Below are positions 25,751 through 33,997 of a DNA stretch of 64,000 nucleotides, one piece after another. Origin of the DNA: Microbacterium sp. AG238 (GTDB taxonomy: Bacteria; Actinomycetota; Actinomycetes; Actinomycetales; Microbacteriaceae); the NCBI RefSeq assembly GCF_003610405.1, contig NZ_RAQC01000002.1, forward strand, positions 620,001-684,000, given 5' to 3'. Made by a program: the position numbers and the translations under genes. The notes beneath the pieces were generated by a model, which saw only the letters and a list, made by a program, of their open reading frames with translations, was not told the DNA's origin and made no database searches. Position 1 is the first letter of the stretch, and each line of letters begins with the position of its first letter.

Positions 25751-26124
25751 CGTGCTGCCTCCGTCGCCGCTGTCGCCGCCAGAGCGGCCTTGATGCCGAC
25801 GCGAGTTCCCCACATCATCACGATGACCATGAGCGCGGCGCCTACGAGCACCATGATCCCGAGCGCCGCCGGCGGCATCGGCACGAGCGAGACCACGCCG
25901 ATCGCGACGGACACGTAGCCCGTGACGAGTGTCGCGCCTTTCGAGCGCACGTGAGCGGCGAGCCAGGCTGCATCGCTGGACATGGTGCTGGGTGTGCGGA
26001 TGCCGGCGAGCGAGTTCCGCTTCAGCTTTCCGGATGCCGCGGCCCGCGCCATCCAGATCAGCAGAGCACCCGAGCCGGCCATCGTGACGAACAGGACGAT
26101 GCGGGGGATGATCTCAGCTTCCAT
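25747..26124 (-). CDS. SdpI/YhfL-like membrane protein
   Basis: 125 residues from ATG 26124 (GAGAGG adjacent upstream). Hydrophobic segments at about 8-27, 65-85 and 88-110. The loop GKLKRNSLAGIRTPSTMSSD matches the conserved N-x(2)-GIRTP-T motif of the SdpI family between helices 1 and 2, after which DAAWLAAHVRSKG follows. SdpI itself gives immunity to a Bacillus toxin; roles in actinobacteria are unknown. Coupled by a 4-nt overlap to the acetyltransferase. Confidence 0.82.
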   Translation of the reverse strand: MEAEIIPRIVLFVTMAGSGALLIWMARAAASGKLKRNSLAGIRTPSTMSSDAAWLAAHVRSKGATLVTGYVSVAIGVVSLVPMPPAALGIMVLVGAALMVIVMMWGTRVGIKAALAATAATEAAR

Positions 26125-26171
26125 CCTCTCGACCCTATCGAGGCGTCTTCGGCGCGCGCGGGCCGGACAGA

Positions 26172-26218
26172 CGAGAGCCCCGGCGTCCGCACTGAGGATA
26201 CGGATGCCGGGGCTCTCG
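26172..26218 (-). terminator. hairpin terminator after HesB-like gene
   Basis: CGAGAGCCCCGGCGTCCG (26172-26189) pairs with CGGATGCCGGGGCTCTCG (26201-26218) with one mismatch or G-U pair, loop 11 nt. There is no U-tract, as is common in GC-rich actinobacteria. It separates the HesB-like gene from the SdpI-like gene on the same strand. Confidence 0.65.
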
Positions 26219-26233
26219 AAGTCTGTCGGGGTG

Positions 26234-26515
26234 TCAGCCCCGGACGCCGAGCGCGAAGCTGATCGCGCCCTCGCCGTCGACCTGCGCGTCGAGCACGCGG
26301 TCATCGAGCGCGAGGGCTGCGGCCGGGTCGACGAAGATGCGGGCACCGTCAGCTTCGACGACGGCATCCTCGCTGTGCGGGGCCTCGGCGAGGGAGAGTG
26401 CGAAGCCGGTCTCGGGGGAGCCGGAGTCGCTGATTCGGATGCCGCCGGTCTCGGCGGGGATCTGGGCGGTGAGGTTCTTCACCGCGGTGGCGGCGTTCTC
26501 GGTGAGCGTGAGCAT
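26234..26515 (-). CDS. HesB/IscA-like fold protein lacking cysteines
   Basis: 93 residues from ATG 26515 with AAGGAGAG upstream. MLTLTENAATAVKNLTAQIP and GIRISDSGSPETGFALSLAE resemble the start of A-type Fe-S carriers, and FVDPAAALALDDRVLDAQVD resembles the core strand. A-type carriers need three Cys; this protein contains no Cys at all, so it cannot bind a cluster in the known way. This Cys-less form is found in several actinobacteria (recollection). Function unknown. Confidence 0.75.
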   Translation of the reverse strand: MLTLTENAATAVKNLTAQIPAETGGIRISDSGSPETGFALSLAEAPHSEDAVVEADGARIFVDPAAALALDDRVLDAQVDGEGAISFALGVRG

Positions 26516-26632
26516 GAAGCTCTCCTTCCGTGGATTGCTGCGGAGCCCGCCACGATTCCGAGAATCCAAGTCGAACGCAAACGTGAGCGCCGACTCCCAG
26601 GGGATTCTGAAGGTCGGCGGGCGACTACCGGG

Positions 26633-27283
26633 TCAAAGGGTGTTGACGAGAACGAAGCTCACGATCAGCCCGAGGAGCAGGCAGCAGACCCACGCGGTCG
26701 CCGCCGACACGTACCAGTTCTGCCGGAGCTCGAGACCGAGGCGATCCGGGTGACCACGCGGGGTGCGGCGGAGACTCCGCTGCGTGAAGAGCATCGGCGG
26801 AACCATCAGCACGAAGCACAGCAGCAGTCCGATGAGTTGCAGGAGCGCGTTCGATGACCGCCCACCGGGAGCGATGATCTGCCACACCTCGGCCAGAGCG
26901 AGAGTGATGTTGCGCGGTCCGCACAGCGCGACGAGTCCCGCGGCGCCGATGACCATGACAAGGATGCGCAGGACGCGATCCGGTCGCGTTACGGAGACTT
27001 TCGGCGGCGTAGCTCCGTGGTGCTGGTGGGCCCAGAACTCGCGGTGCGCTCGCCGCCCCGCGAGCGGCCAGACCGCGACCGCGATAAGTCCCGCGGAGAG
27101 CCAGCCGAGCCACTCGCCGCCTTGGATCGGGATGCCGAGGGCGTCGAACGCGATCAGTCCGCCGATCCATGCGGCCATCGTGGCGACGAAGAGGACGAAC
27201 GCAGCGATTATCCCGAGCGCCGTCCGCAGCGGCCTGCGCGTTGGCGCGGTGGCTGGGGCTTCTCGGGTCACGTTGGTCAGCAT
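26633..27283 (-). CDS. multi-spanning membrane protein, unknown function
   Basis: 216 residues with five hydrophobic segments: LGIIAAFVLFVATMAAWIGG, WLSAGLIAVAVWPLA, ILVMVIGAAGLVALCG, LLQLIGLLLCFVLMVPPMLF, and a C-terminal AWVCCLLLGLIVSFVLV. Basic loops (RRAHREF, RSLRRTPRGHPDR) face the cytosol. No family recognised. The start ATG 27283 lacks a clear ribosome site; GTG 15 nt downstream is an alternative. Confidence 0.7.
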   Translation of the reverse strand: MLTNVTREAPATAPTRRPLRTALGIIAAFVLFVATMAAWIGGLIAFDALGIPIQGGEWLGWLSAGLIAVAVWPLAGRRAHREFWAHQHHGATPPKVSVTRPDRVLRILVMVIGAAGLVALCGPRNITLALAEVWQIIAPGGRSSNALLQLIGLLLCFVLMVPPMLFTQRSLRRTPRGHPDRLGLELRQNWYVSAATAWVCCLLLGLIVSFVLVNTL

Positions 27284-27356
27284 AGGGCTGGGGCGCGCTG
27301 GGGTTGAGGAGGGAGGGGATGCCGCGGCCCGCGGCCGTCTAGACTTGGGGTGCCTT

Positions 27357-27428
27357 GCCTCTGTAGCTCAGTGGAAGAGCCACTCCGTCCTAAGGAGCGG
27401 GTCGGGGGTTCGAATCCCTCCAGGGGCA
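27357..27428 (+). tRNA. tRNA-Arg (anticodon CCT)
   Basis: Acceptor GCCTCTG pairs with CAGGGGC (one G-U). D-arm GCTCAGTGGAAGAGC is canonical, the anticodon loop reads GTCCTAA giving CCT (AGG codons), and the T-arm contains GGGTTCGAATCCC-type sequence. The CCA end is not encoded fully (ACC then G). A foreign-looking two-gene cassette begins 73 nt downstream, the usual place for insertion next to a tRNA. Confidence 0.93.
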
Positions 27429-27500
27429 CCGTTTTCGCAGGCTGGCCTACGCGAGACCGTCACATCCGCGAGCAGGGGCAGTCTGCGGTACGGTCACACC

Positions 27501-27821
27501 GTGACGAGTGAGCCGGTGAAAGAAGCGTTGTCGCAGTTTGTCGAAGAGCGTGACTGGGGTCAGTTCCACACGCCGAGCAATCTCGCCAAGAGCATCTCCA
27601 TAGAAGCTGCGGAACTGCTCGAGTGCTTCCAATGGAGCGACGATGCTGACGAGACTCGGGTCCGAGAAGAGCTGGCTGATGTCGTAACCTACTGCACGCT
27701 TCTCGCGGAGCGGCTTGGTCTCGACCTCGACCAGATCGTTCTCGACAAGCTGGCTGAGACTCGCACGAAGTACCCCGTGGACAAGTCAAGGGGACGGAGC
27801 GCCAAGTATGACGCCCTCTGA
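27501..27821 (+). CDS. MazG-like nucleotide pyrophosphohydrolase
   Basis: 106 residues from GTG 27501; TACGGT (27489-27494) ends 6 nt before it, so the mRNA is probably leaderless. Metal-binding helices show ISIEAAELLE and REELADVVTYC, the ExxE...ExxD pattern of all-alpha NTP pyrophosphatases. KYPVDKSRGRSAKY is the conserved tail of the short dCTPase/RS21-C6-like class. Such enzymes hydrolyse (d)NTPs to monophosphates. Its last 14 nt overlap the next gene, so both act together. Upstream in-frame codons run through the tRNA and are not coding. Confidence 0.9.
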   Translation: MTSEPVKEALSQFVEERDWGQFHTPSNLAKSISIEAAELLECFQWSDDADETRVREELADVVTYCTLLAERLGLDLDQIVLDKLAETRTKYPVDKSRGRSAKYDAL

Positions 27822-29553
27822 GATTGAGGAGCTCGACCTCACCGTGTCGGACGTCCGGGCATGGGCATCTGAAGATGAGCGGCGGACAAATTGGCCGGTC
27901 GTGTATGTCCTTGACAGTGCCGGCGCCCCGGGCCCTCCACTCGTCTATGTCGGCGAGACCATCAACGCCGCCTCGCGGATGGAGCAGCACCTCCGGAATC
28001 CGGCCAAGGCAGCGTTGCGCCGGTCACGGGTGGTGATCGACGAAGCATTCAACAAGTCAGCTTGCCTCGATCTCGAGTCGCACCTCATCCGTTGGCTTGC
28101 AGGTGACGGGCACTTCACCGTGCTCAACGGTAACGAGGGCATCATCGATGCGCGCTACTACGAGCGGGAACGGTACCGGGAGAGCTTCCGTGAGGTCTTC
28201 GAGCAGCTGCGCGCCGAGGGAGTATTCCAGCGGAGCATCCCCGAGATCGAGAACACCGATTTGTTCAAGCTCTCGCCGTTCAAGGTCCTCACGCACGAGC
28301 AAGCTGTTGCCGTCGAGCAGATCGTCGAGGCGCTTCTCCAGGATTTGGCGGCGGGCACTCGATCGACCAGTGTCATCCAGGGGCACCCAGGCACCGGCAA
28401 GACCATCGTCGCGATCTTCCTCATGAAGCTGTTGGGTGACATCCGCGACTATGACGACGCCGACGAGGTCGAACAAGACTCTCTGTTCGCGGAGTTCTTC
28501 GTCCCTGAGAACCGGGAGTTGCTGAAGGGCGTCCTAATCGGGCTCGTCGTCCCGCAGCAGTCGCTACGCGACTCGATCAAGAAGGTCTTTCGGAAGACCC
28601 CCAAGGTCAGCGAAGAGCTCGTTCTCAACCCCTTCGATGTGGGCAAGTCGACGGTGCCGTTCGACCTGCTGATCGTGGACGAAACGCACCGGCTCAATCG
28701 CCGCGCGAATCAGTCCTCGGGCGTCCGAAACCGGGACTTCGCTGAGATCAACGCACGGCTCTTCGGATGGGACGACACGGCCAAGACTCAGCTCGACTGG
28801 ATCCGTGCGCAGAGCCGTCACCAGATCTTGCTCATCGACGAGCGGCAGGGCGTACGGCCAGCAGACCTCCCGAGTGACGTGCTTGACACCGAGATCAGGG
28901 ACGCGCAGCGAAACAAGCGGTGGTTCCCCCTAGCGAGACAGATGCGCGTGAGAGCGGACGCCGACTATGTCGGATTCACTCGTCAGCTGCTGCGGGGCGA
29001 GGCGCGGGCGGGAGACCGCCCTGACTTCGGCGAATACGATCTGAGGTTCTTCGACAGCGTCGCGGCCATGCAAGCTGCGATCCGCAAGCGCGACCGCGAG
29101 GTTGGGCTCGCCCGTCTCGTGGCCGGTTACGCCTGGGATTGGAGGACACGAGGGAACAAACCCGGATCCGACTTCGAGCTGGAAGGTATCCCGTTCACGT
29201 GGAATCGCACTGACAAGGACTGGATCAACTCTCCCGGGTCGCTGGACGAGGTGGGATCCATCCATACGGTTCAGGGATACGACCTCAACTACACCGGCGT
29301 GATCATCGGCAACGACTTGCGCTATGACGGACGAGTCGCTGTGGATCGCGATTCGTACCGCGATAGGAAGGGCAAGGAGAACCTCGGTCAGCTCGGTCGG
29401 CCTACGACGGATGCAGATCTCCTTGCGTTGGTCCAGAACATCTACGGTGTCCTGCTGACGCGCGGGATCTTAGGGACGTACGTGTACGTATGCGACCCCG
29501 GTCTCCGGGATTACATGAGATCAGTCGTCGATGGCGGCCCGCGAGGAGGCTGA
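27808..29553 (+). CDS. GIY-YIG nuclease fused to DUF2075 P-loop helicase-like domain
   Basis: 581 residues from ATG 27808 (GGAG 8 nt upstream). GIY-YIG domain: VVYVL (about 31-35), VYVGET (about 46-51) with Arg in SRMEQH, Glu in LDLESHLIRW (about 90), LNGNEG. DUF2075 (Schlafen group 3-like) domain: Walker A GHPGTGKT (about 192-199), Walker B LLIVDETHRLN (about 288-297), sensor-like HQILLIDERQGVRP, SF1-like IHTVQGYDLNYTGVIIG (about 485-501) and LLTRGILGTYVYV (about 549-561). Predicted ATP-driven nucleic-acid translocase/nuclease. Paired with MazG, beside a tRNA, AT-richer than the flanks: a probable defence module. Function not shown experimentally as far as I know. Confidence 0.9.
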   Translation: MTPSEIEELDLTVSDVRAWASEDERRTNWPVVYVLDSAGAPGPPLVYVGETINAASRMEQHLRNPAKAALRRSRVVIDEAFNKSACLDLESHLIRWLAGDGHFTVLNGNEGIIDARYYERERYRESFREVFEQLRAEGVFQRSIPEIENTDLFKLSPFKVLTHEQAVAVEQIVEALLQDLAAGTRSTSVIQGHPGTGKTIVAIFLMKLLGDIRDYDDADEVEQDSLFAEFFVPENRELLKGVLIGLVVPQQSLRDSIKKVFRKTPKVSEELVLNPFDVGKSTVPFDLLIVDETHRLNRRANQSSGVRNRDFAEINARLFGWDDTAKTQLDWIRAQSRHQILLIDERQGVRPADLPSDVLDTEIRDAQRNKRWFPLARQMRVRADADYVGFTRQLLRGEARAGDRPDFGEYDLRFFDSVAAMQAAIRKRDREVGLARLVAGYAWDWRTRGNKPGSDFELEGIPFTWNRTDKDWINSPGSLDEVGSIHTVQGYDLNYTGVIIGNDLRYDGRVAVDRDSYRDRKGKENLGQLGRPTTDADLLALVQNIYGVLLTRGILGTYVYVCDPGLRDYMRSVVDGGPRGG

Positions 29554-29609
29554 GCCTGATCCGAGTGTGAGTGCACGTGAACGGTTCTCTAGCGGAGTCC
29601 CGGTTCGGC

Positions 29610-30236
29610 TCACCTCCCGCGAGCCAACTCCAACGCCAGCGACGTCCGGTCGCTGTGTCCCAACTTCCTCAGCAGCGCCGAGACCGCGTTCTTGACGGTG
29701 CCGTGAGCCAGGTGCAGGCGCGTCGCGATCTCCGCGTTCGGTAGCCCGAGCGCGAGCAGGTCGGCGACGGCCTGCTCCGTCTGCGTCAGCTCGGGGGAGA
29801 GCGGGGGAGCGGCACCGCCGTGACGGCTGAGCGCGACGCGAGCGACACGCGGGTCGATGACCAAGCCGCCATCCACGACCTGCCTGATCGAGTCGAGCAG
29901 GCGGTCGGCTGAGACATCCTTCAGAAGGAAGCCCGCGACTCCCGCTTCGAGCAGCGATCGAACGAGTTCCGCGTCGTCGAACGTCGTGAGGGCGAGCACC
30001 GGCAGACCCGGATGATGCACCGCGCACTCTCGGACGAGCCCTAATCCATCGAGGACCGGCATGCGCGCATCTGCGAGGACGATGTCGGGGCGGACGGTCG
30101 GGATGAGCGCAAGCGCCCGCGAACCGTCCTCCGCTTCGCCGACCACCTCGACGCCGCTGTCGGTCTCGAGGATCATTCGCAGGCCGCGACGGAGCAGCTC
30201 TTGATCGTCGACGACGAGCACGCGGATGGCGTTCAA
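29610..30236 (-). CDS. NarL/LuxR-type response regulator
   Basis: 208 residues from TTG 30236, overlapping the kinase stop (TTGA). Receiver: VLVVDDQELLRRGLRMILE, phospho-Asp in IVLADARMPVLDG, Lys in FLLKD. LuxR HTH: LGLPNAEIATRLHLAHGTVK. Pairs with the kinase at 30233-31444. No effector operon is adjacent apart from the divergent CPBP gene, so its target genes are unknown. Confidence 0.92.
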   Translation of the reverse strand: MNAIRVLVVDDQELLRRGLRMILETDSGVEVVGEAEDGSRALALIPTVRPDIVLADARMPVLDGLGLVRECAVHHPGLPVLALTTFDDAELVRSLLEAGVAGFLLKDVSADRLLDSIRQVVDGGLVIDPRVARVALSRHGGAAPPLSPELTQTEQAVADLLALGLPNAEIATRLHLAHGTVKNAVSALLRKLGHSDRTSLALELARGR

Positions 30237-31444
30237 GCGATTCCCGCCGGCACGCTCGCATCTTCCGGGACTCCCGCAGTCTCGCCGGCCGCCCGGACGG
30301 GCAGCAGCATCGAGAGGCGGAAACCCGACGCTCCTCCCTCAACCGCCAGCGAGCCACCCAGCTCCTCGGCCCGAGCACGCAGCGAGCGCAGGCCGAAGCC
30401 TTCTGCCGGCGGTGTCCCACCCTGGGACGCAGTGCCGTCGTCGTCGAGCGTCGCCTGGATCGACGAGGGGCCGACCTCAATGCGCAGGCTGGCCGTCGCG
30501 GCATCCGCATGTCGGATGACGTTCGTCAGACCTTCCTGAACGAAGCGGAGGAGAAGCAGCGCGTGCTGCCGAGGCAGAGATCGCTCGCCGTCGATCTCGA
30601 CCGTGACGGTCAGCCCCGTGCCGCGGAAGCTCTCGGCCAGCGTGCCGAACGCTTCGATGTCGCCGAGCTCTCCGAGCTCGATCGGGTGCATCGCGCGGAC
30701 GAGCCGCCGCATCGCTTCCAGGCTCTCGCCGACGACCGCTCGGGCGTGGACGACCTCATCGCGAGCTGCAGCCGGATCGGCGACGCGGCTCGCGTAGTCC
30801 AGCGAGAGCCCGACCGCAGTGAGGCGATGGCCGAGGTCGTCGTGCAGTTCGCGGGCCGTGCGCTCCCGTTCCTGCGCGAGGACCAGATCGCGATCGGCGG
30901 CGTACCGTCGCTGCAACTCGGCATGCGCCGCGTCGAGTTGCGCGAGGGCATCCTGCAGATCATCGTTCACGCGCAGACTGTCTCGCAGCACGACCGCGAC
31001 CGCCGCCGCGATCCCCGCCAGCACTGCCGTGCCAATGGCCTCCGCGAGCATGAACTCTGCCGGGCTGCCGCTGGTGAGATGCAGGGTCAGGACGGTGATC
31101 ACGAGCGTGGTCGCATAGCCCCACAGCACTCTCGTCGCGGAGAACGTGACGCCCAGCATCAGCAGAGCCGCCCAGATGATGCCGTAGTAGAGGGCGCCGT
31201 TGCCGAACGACATCACGACGACGGCGATGACGGCGAACAGGCCGGCCGCAACACGCGAACGCTGGCCCGATCTACGCCACAGCACCCAGAGGGCAATGGC
31301 GATGGCCGTCAGAACCGTGACCGTCGCGGTGAGCCAGAGGGGGCGGATGTCGTAGGAGTAGAGCACCATCAGAACCGGGCCGGCCAGCCCCAGGCTCATG
31401 GCGATGTCGAGCAGACCGGTACGGAGAGTCGGAATGCGCGCCAT
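30233..31444 (-). CDS. sensor histidine kinase, DesK/NarX type
   Basis: 403 residues. About five membrane helices cover residues 15-165 (IAMSLGLAGPVLMVLYSY through IGTAVLAGIAAAVAVVL). A coiled-coil (LQDALAQLDAAHAELQRRY) leads to HisKA_3 with His in ERERTARELHDDLGHRLTAV, then an HATPase with LTNVIRHAD and GFGLRSLRARAEELGG. Stop overlaps the regulator's TTG. Divergent from the CPBP protease gene with a 139-nt gap containing GGGTCA...TGACCC inverted repeats near 31468-31485. Confidence 0.92.
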   Translation of the reverse strand: MARIPTLRTGLLDIAMSLGLAGPVLMVLYSYDIRPLWLTATVTVLTAIAIALWVLWRRSGQRSRVAAGLFAVIAVVVMSFGNGALYYGIIWAALLMLGVTFSATRVLWGYATTLVITVLTLHLTSGSPAEFMLAEAIGTAVLAGIAAAVAVVLRDSLRVNDDLQDALAQLDAAHAELQRRYAADRDLVLAQERERTARELHDDLGHRLTAVGLSLDYASRVADPAAARDEVVHARAVVGESLEAMRRLVRAMHPIELGELGDIEAFGTLAESFRGTGLTVTVEIDGERSLPRQHALLLLRFVQEGLTNVIRHADAATASLRIEVGPSSIQATLDDDGTASQGGTPPAEGFGLRSLRARAEELGGSLAVEGGASGFRLSMLLPVRAAGETAGVPEDASVPAGIA

Positions 31445-31583
31445 GGCTTCAGCGTATGCAGGCGACGCGGGTCATGGCGGTGACCCGAGTCACGGCTTTT
31501 GCCCGGCGGGAAGTGACTGCCGGAATGAGCAGCACTGACCCGAGAACGATGCTCAGCCAAGGGCCGGCTTTTAGCTTTGCGAT

Positions 31584-32492
31584 ATGAGCTCCTTCTCGGC
31601 ATCCAGCGCCGCTACTTCGCGCGACCTCGCTCAGCTTGCGCACCCGCCCCGGCTTGGCGTCGGCCCGCTCGGCATCATCGTGAGAGCAGTCGTCGCGATC
31701 GCGATCCTGATGGCGGCGAACCTCGTGGCGGGGGTGATTCCCGCCGTTGTGGTTCTGATTCCGGGGGCGGCGGAGGTCTTCGGTGGTTCGTCCCCGTGGG
31801 GGTTCGCGTTGGCCGCAATCGTGCAACTGTCGGTGCTCGGATTCGTCCTACTCGTGCTGCGCATCTGGATGACCACGGTCGAGCGCGCACCCCTGCGAGC
31901 CGCGGGGTGGAGCTGGCGACGCAGTTCGGGCCTGTGGCTTGCTCTCGGCATCGGGATCTCCGCCCTCTCCGTGGTCATCGTCTATTCAGCGCTTCCGGCG
32001 ATCGGTCCCATCCGGGACGACGAACTTTCCGGCGGAGAACAGGATGTCGTGCTCGTCAGCGCGCTGCTGATCATCTACTACCTCGGGCTCGCCTTCGTGC
32101 AGCAGTCACTGCCCGAGGAACTGCTGTTTCGCGGATGGCTGCTCTGGCGACTGCGCGACCGCCCCGTCTGGGCGATCACGGTGACCACGCTCGTCTTCAC
32201 CGTGATCCACCTGGTGTCGCAGGGCGGACAGCAATCGGTCGTGGAGCACGTGCTGTACCTCGCGCTTCCGCTCGGGTTCTCCTTGCTCGCCGTCGGACTG
32301 CTGCTGTGGACCGGATCGCTGTGGGCCGCCGTCGGCGTGCACGGTGGCTTCCACGTCGGCAACTACATCGCCGTGGCGGCGATGCCGGAAGTGGATGCCG
32401 TCAGCTCGTGGCTCGCGATCGGGGGAGTTCAGGCGGTTATCGGAATCGTCCTGACGGTCGGTGCGCTGAGGTGCGGAAGAGGCATCGTCTGA
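31584..32492 (+). CDS. CPBP family intramembrane metalloprotease
   Basis: 302 residues, about eight membrane helices. The Abi/CPBP motifs are present: EELLFRGWLL (EExxxR), FTVIH (FxxxH) and HGGFHVGN (HxxxN). Family members include CAAX proteases and bacteriocin-immunity proteins. TAGCTT (31572-31577) ends 6 nt before the ATG, consistent with a leaderless mRNA. Divergent from the two-component system, which may regulate it (inference). Confidence 0.9.
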   Translation: MSSFSASSAATSRDLAQLAHPPRLGVGPLGIIVRAVVAIAILMAANLVAGVIPAVVVLIPGAAEVFGGSSPWGFALAAIVQLSVLGFVLLVLRIWMTTVERAPLRAAGWSWRRSSGLWLALGIGISALSVVIVYSALPAIGPIRDDELSGGEQDVVLVSALLIIYYLGLAFVQQSLPEELLFRGWLLWRLRDRPVWAITVTTLVFTVIHLVSQGGQQSVVEHVLYLALPLGFSLLAVGLLLWTGSLWAAVGVHGGFHVGNYIAVAAMPEVDAVSSWLAIGGVQAVIGIVLTVGALRCGRGIV

Positions 32493-32618
32493 CGGTTGTA
32501 CGCAGGAGCGTGCTTTCCGTAACGCCGCCTCGGAAGCAACCCTCCGTTACGTCGGGGTGTGATGTGGGTATCTTGCCGTGGCGTCGCGCAACTGGATCGT
32601 GCTCTGCGTTCAAGCCCG

Positions 32619-32903
32619 TCAAAGCCCAGGACTCTCTATCGATCTCAGCGTCACGCTGTAACCACTACCGAGCTGGCCCTGCAGCTTTTCCTTAAGTTCC
32701 TGGCCGCGCCTTTTATGCGCCGCTGCCGCTTCGGCGGACATCCAGCCGTCTACTTCATCGAACTGGAGGTTGAAATCTCGCGCCCAATCGAGGATCTCCT
32801 CGCGTAGATCTTCAGAAACGATATCAATCGCGAAGTCGTAATCGTTTCCGAGGCGCACCGGCCACCCAGTGTAGGGGACACCAAGTTCGACTGCTAGACC
32901 CAC
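32619..32903 (-). CDS. small acidic protein, candidate immunity protein
   Basis: 94 residues from GTG 32903, overlapping the end of the secreted protein gene by 10 nt in another frame. It is cytosolic and acidic at the front (DYDFAIDIVSEDLREEILDW, FDEVDGWM) with a helical, basic middle (AHKRRGQELKEKLQ). No family is recognised. Size, charge and tight coupling to a secreted protein resemble toxin-immunity pairs, which is an inference. Visibly lower GC than flanking core genes. Confidence 0.62.
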   Translation of the reverse strand: MGLAVELGVPYTGWPVRLGNDYDFAIDIVSEDLREEILDWARDFNLQFDEVDGWMSAEAAAAHKRRGQELKEKLQGQLGSGYSVTLRSIESPGL

Positions 32904-33598
32904 GCCGCAACCCTGTTGCAGTCCGACTGGGTGGTGGGGTAGCTGGTGATGACGCGATTGTTAGTCATAGACACGACAACCGATGGGCTGAAATCGAGCA
33001 CAACTTGTTGCTGAGGATTTATGATCTCGACAGGAGCTGTGTAGCACCTCTTCCCGCCGTATTCCACGGTCCAACGCGTCGGTTCAGTCAGAACAGCTTC
33101 CGTCGAGATGGCCATCAGGTCGTCCCAGGACAGGGGGATGCCACCTTGAGCCAACCGGGTCTCCCACTGCGGTTGATGTTCTTTTTGAATGTGATGCCAT
33201 CCGTACGTTTTGGCGTTGATGGGGCCACATTGCAAGTAAACCGGAGAATTTCCTCCCGGGACAGAAGGATAGGTTCGAAGTGGGAAATCGGGGAACTGTG
33301 GTGCACCGACGCCAAAGCATGCAGCATACGCGATGGGGTCGTCAATGAGTCGAGGTGTAACCGTACCGGCGGGTGCCTCTATGGGTTCCGGTATCAGCTC
33401 GGTTATTTCAAACGCCTCGCCCGTTACCGCATTAACGGCTGTCCACCCAGTCAAGTCGTGAACCGTACGCGAGGACATGGAGTAGCCGAGCGTAGGTTCC
33501 GCTGAACTCGTAGATGCGGAGACAGGGGCAGGAGCAACGTGCGCGAACGAGACGGTCGAGAGCACAAGTATCGAGGATGCTAGCAGAGTGTTTTTCAT
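32894..33598 (-). CDS. secreted protein, candidate BECR-fold toxin
   Basis: 234 residues from ATG 33598 (AAGGAA 9 nt upstream). A Sec signal peptide (MKNTLLASSILVLSTVSFAH, cleavage near residue 28) is followed by a linker. The C-terminal domain has TYGWHHIQKEHQPQWETR (131-148) and SMTNNRVITSYP (210-221). A His-containing G-W-x-H-I-x-x-x-H block and a terminal R/T-x-x-(S/T)-Y-P block recall the RNase fold (BECR/EndoU-like) of bacterial toxins; this assignment is an inference from pattern only. Four Cys remain (94, 124, 185, 227), enough for two disulfides. Lower GC suggests transfer. Confidence 0.65.
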   Translation of the reverse strand: MKNTLLASSILVLSTVSFAHVAPAPVSASTSSAEPTLGYSMSSRTVHDLTGWTAVNAVTGEAFEITELIPEPIEAPAGTVTPRLIDDPIAYAACFGVGAPQFPDFPLRTYPSVPGGNSPVYLQCGPINAKTYGWHHIQKEHQPQWETRLAQGGIPLSWDDLMAISTEAVLTEPTRWTVEYGGKRCYTAPVEIINPQQQVVLDFSPSVVVSMTNNRVITSYPTTQSDCNRVAAWV

Positions 33599-33985
33599 GA
33601 GGCGCAGTTCCTTCGCGTTTCCGCTGAGTGGCCGATTTGCTCGCCGCTCTAGATATAGATCATCCTGCACGAAAGTGATCGATCATCGCAAGCTTTTGTG
33701 GGCGAGCGAGCGAAACGACTCGAGTTTTGGTCGATCTATTACTGGGTGGCGCCTGCGGTCTCCATCGTGATGGGCTGCGCGCACGACGGAACACGTCGCC
33801 GCTTGGCTCGGCACTGCTCGCGCGTCCTGGCGTCGTCGTCTTCTTCATCCTGGCGGCTCACGCGTTGGGCGGTATCGGGCTGAAACGCGGCATCGGGTCG
33901 CTAATTCTCGGTCTGTATCGGCTACGAGATGTAGGCAACGAGCTCGACCTCGTGGCGTCTTGAACCTCCGCCCGTAGCGCTCGGC
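33599..33985. other. intergenic, no supported gene
   Basis: About 390 nt. The first 100 nt serve as promoter region for the secreted protein (AT-richer, with TAGATATAGATCATCC-type sequence near 33649). The 33727-33963 open frame (78 codons) has no ribosome site, atypical codon use and no family resemblance. I see no RNA gene. Confidence 0.4.
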
Positions 33986-33997
33986 TAGCATTTCCGC

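Noticed and set aside
29554..29609. A second copy of the tRNA-Arg 3' end as right boundary of the MazG/DUF2075 cassette
   Set aside because: No repeat of the T-arm/acceptor sequence is found after 29553, so integrase-type insertion at the tRNA is not shown.
32575..32625. tRNA-like D-arm (GCGCAACTGGATCGTGC) downstream of the acidic protein gene
   Set aside because: No matching acceptor, anticodon or T-arm can be completed; at most an ancient remnant.
33727..33963. 78-codon forward ORF
   Set aside because: No ribosome site, no promoter spacing like neighbouring leaderless genes, mixed hydrophobic/basic composition without family pattern.
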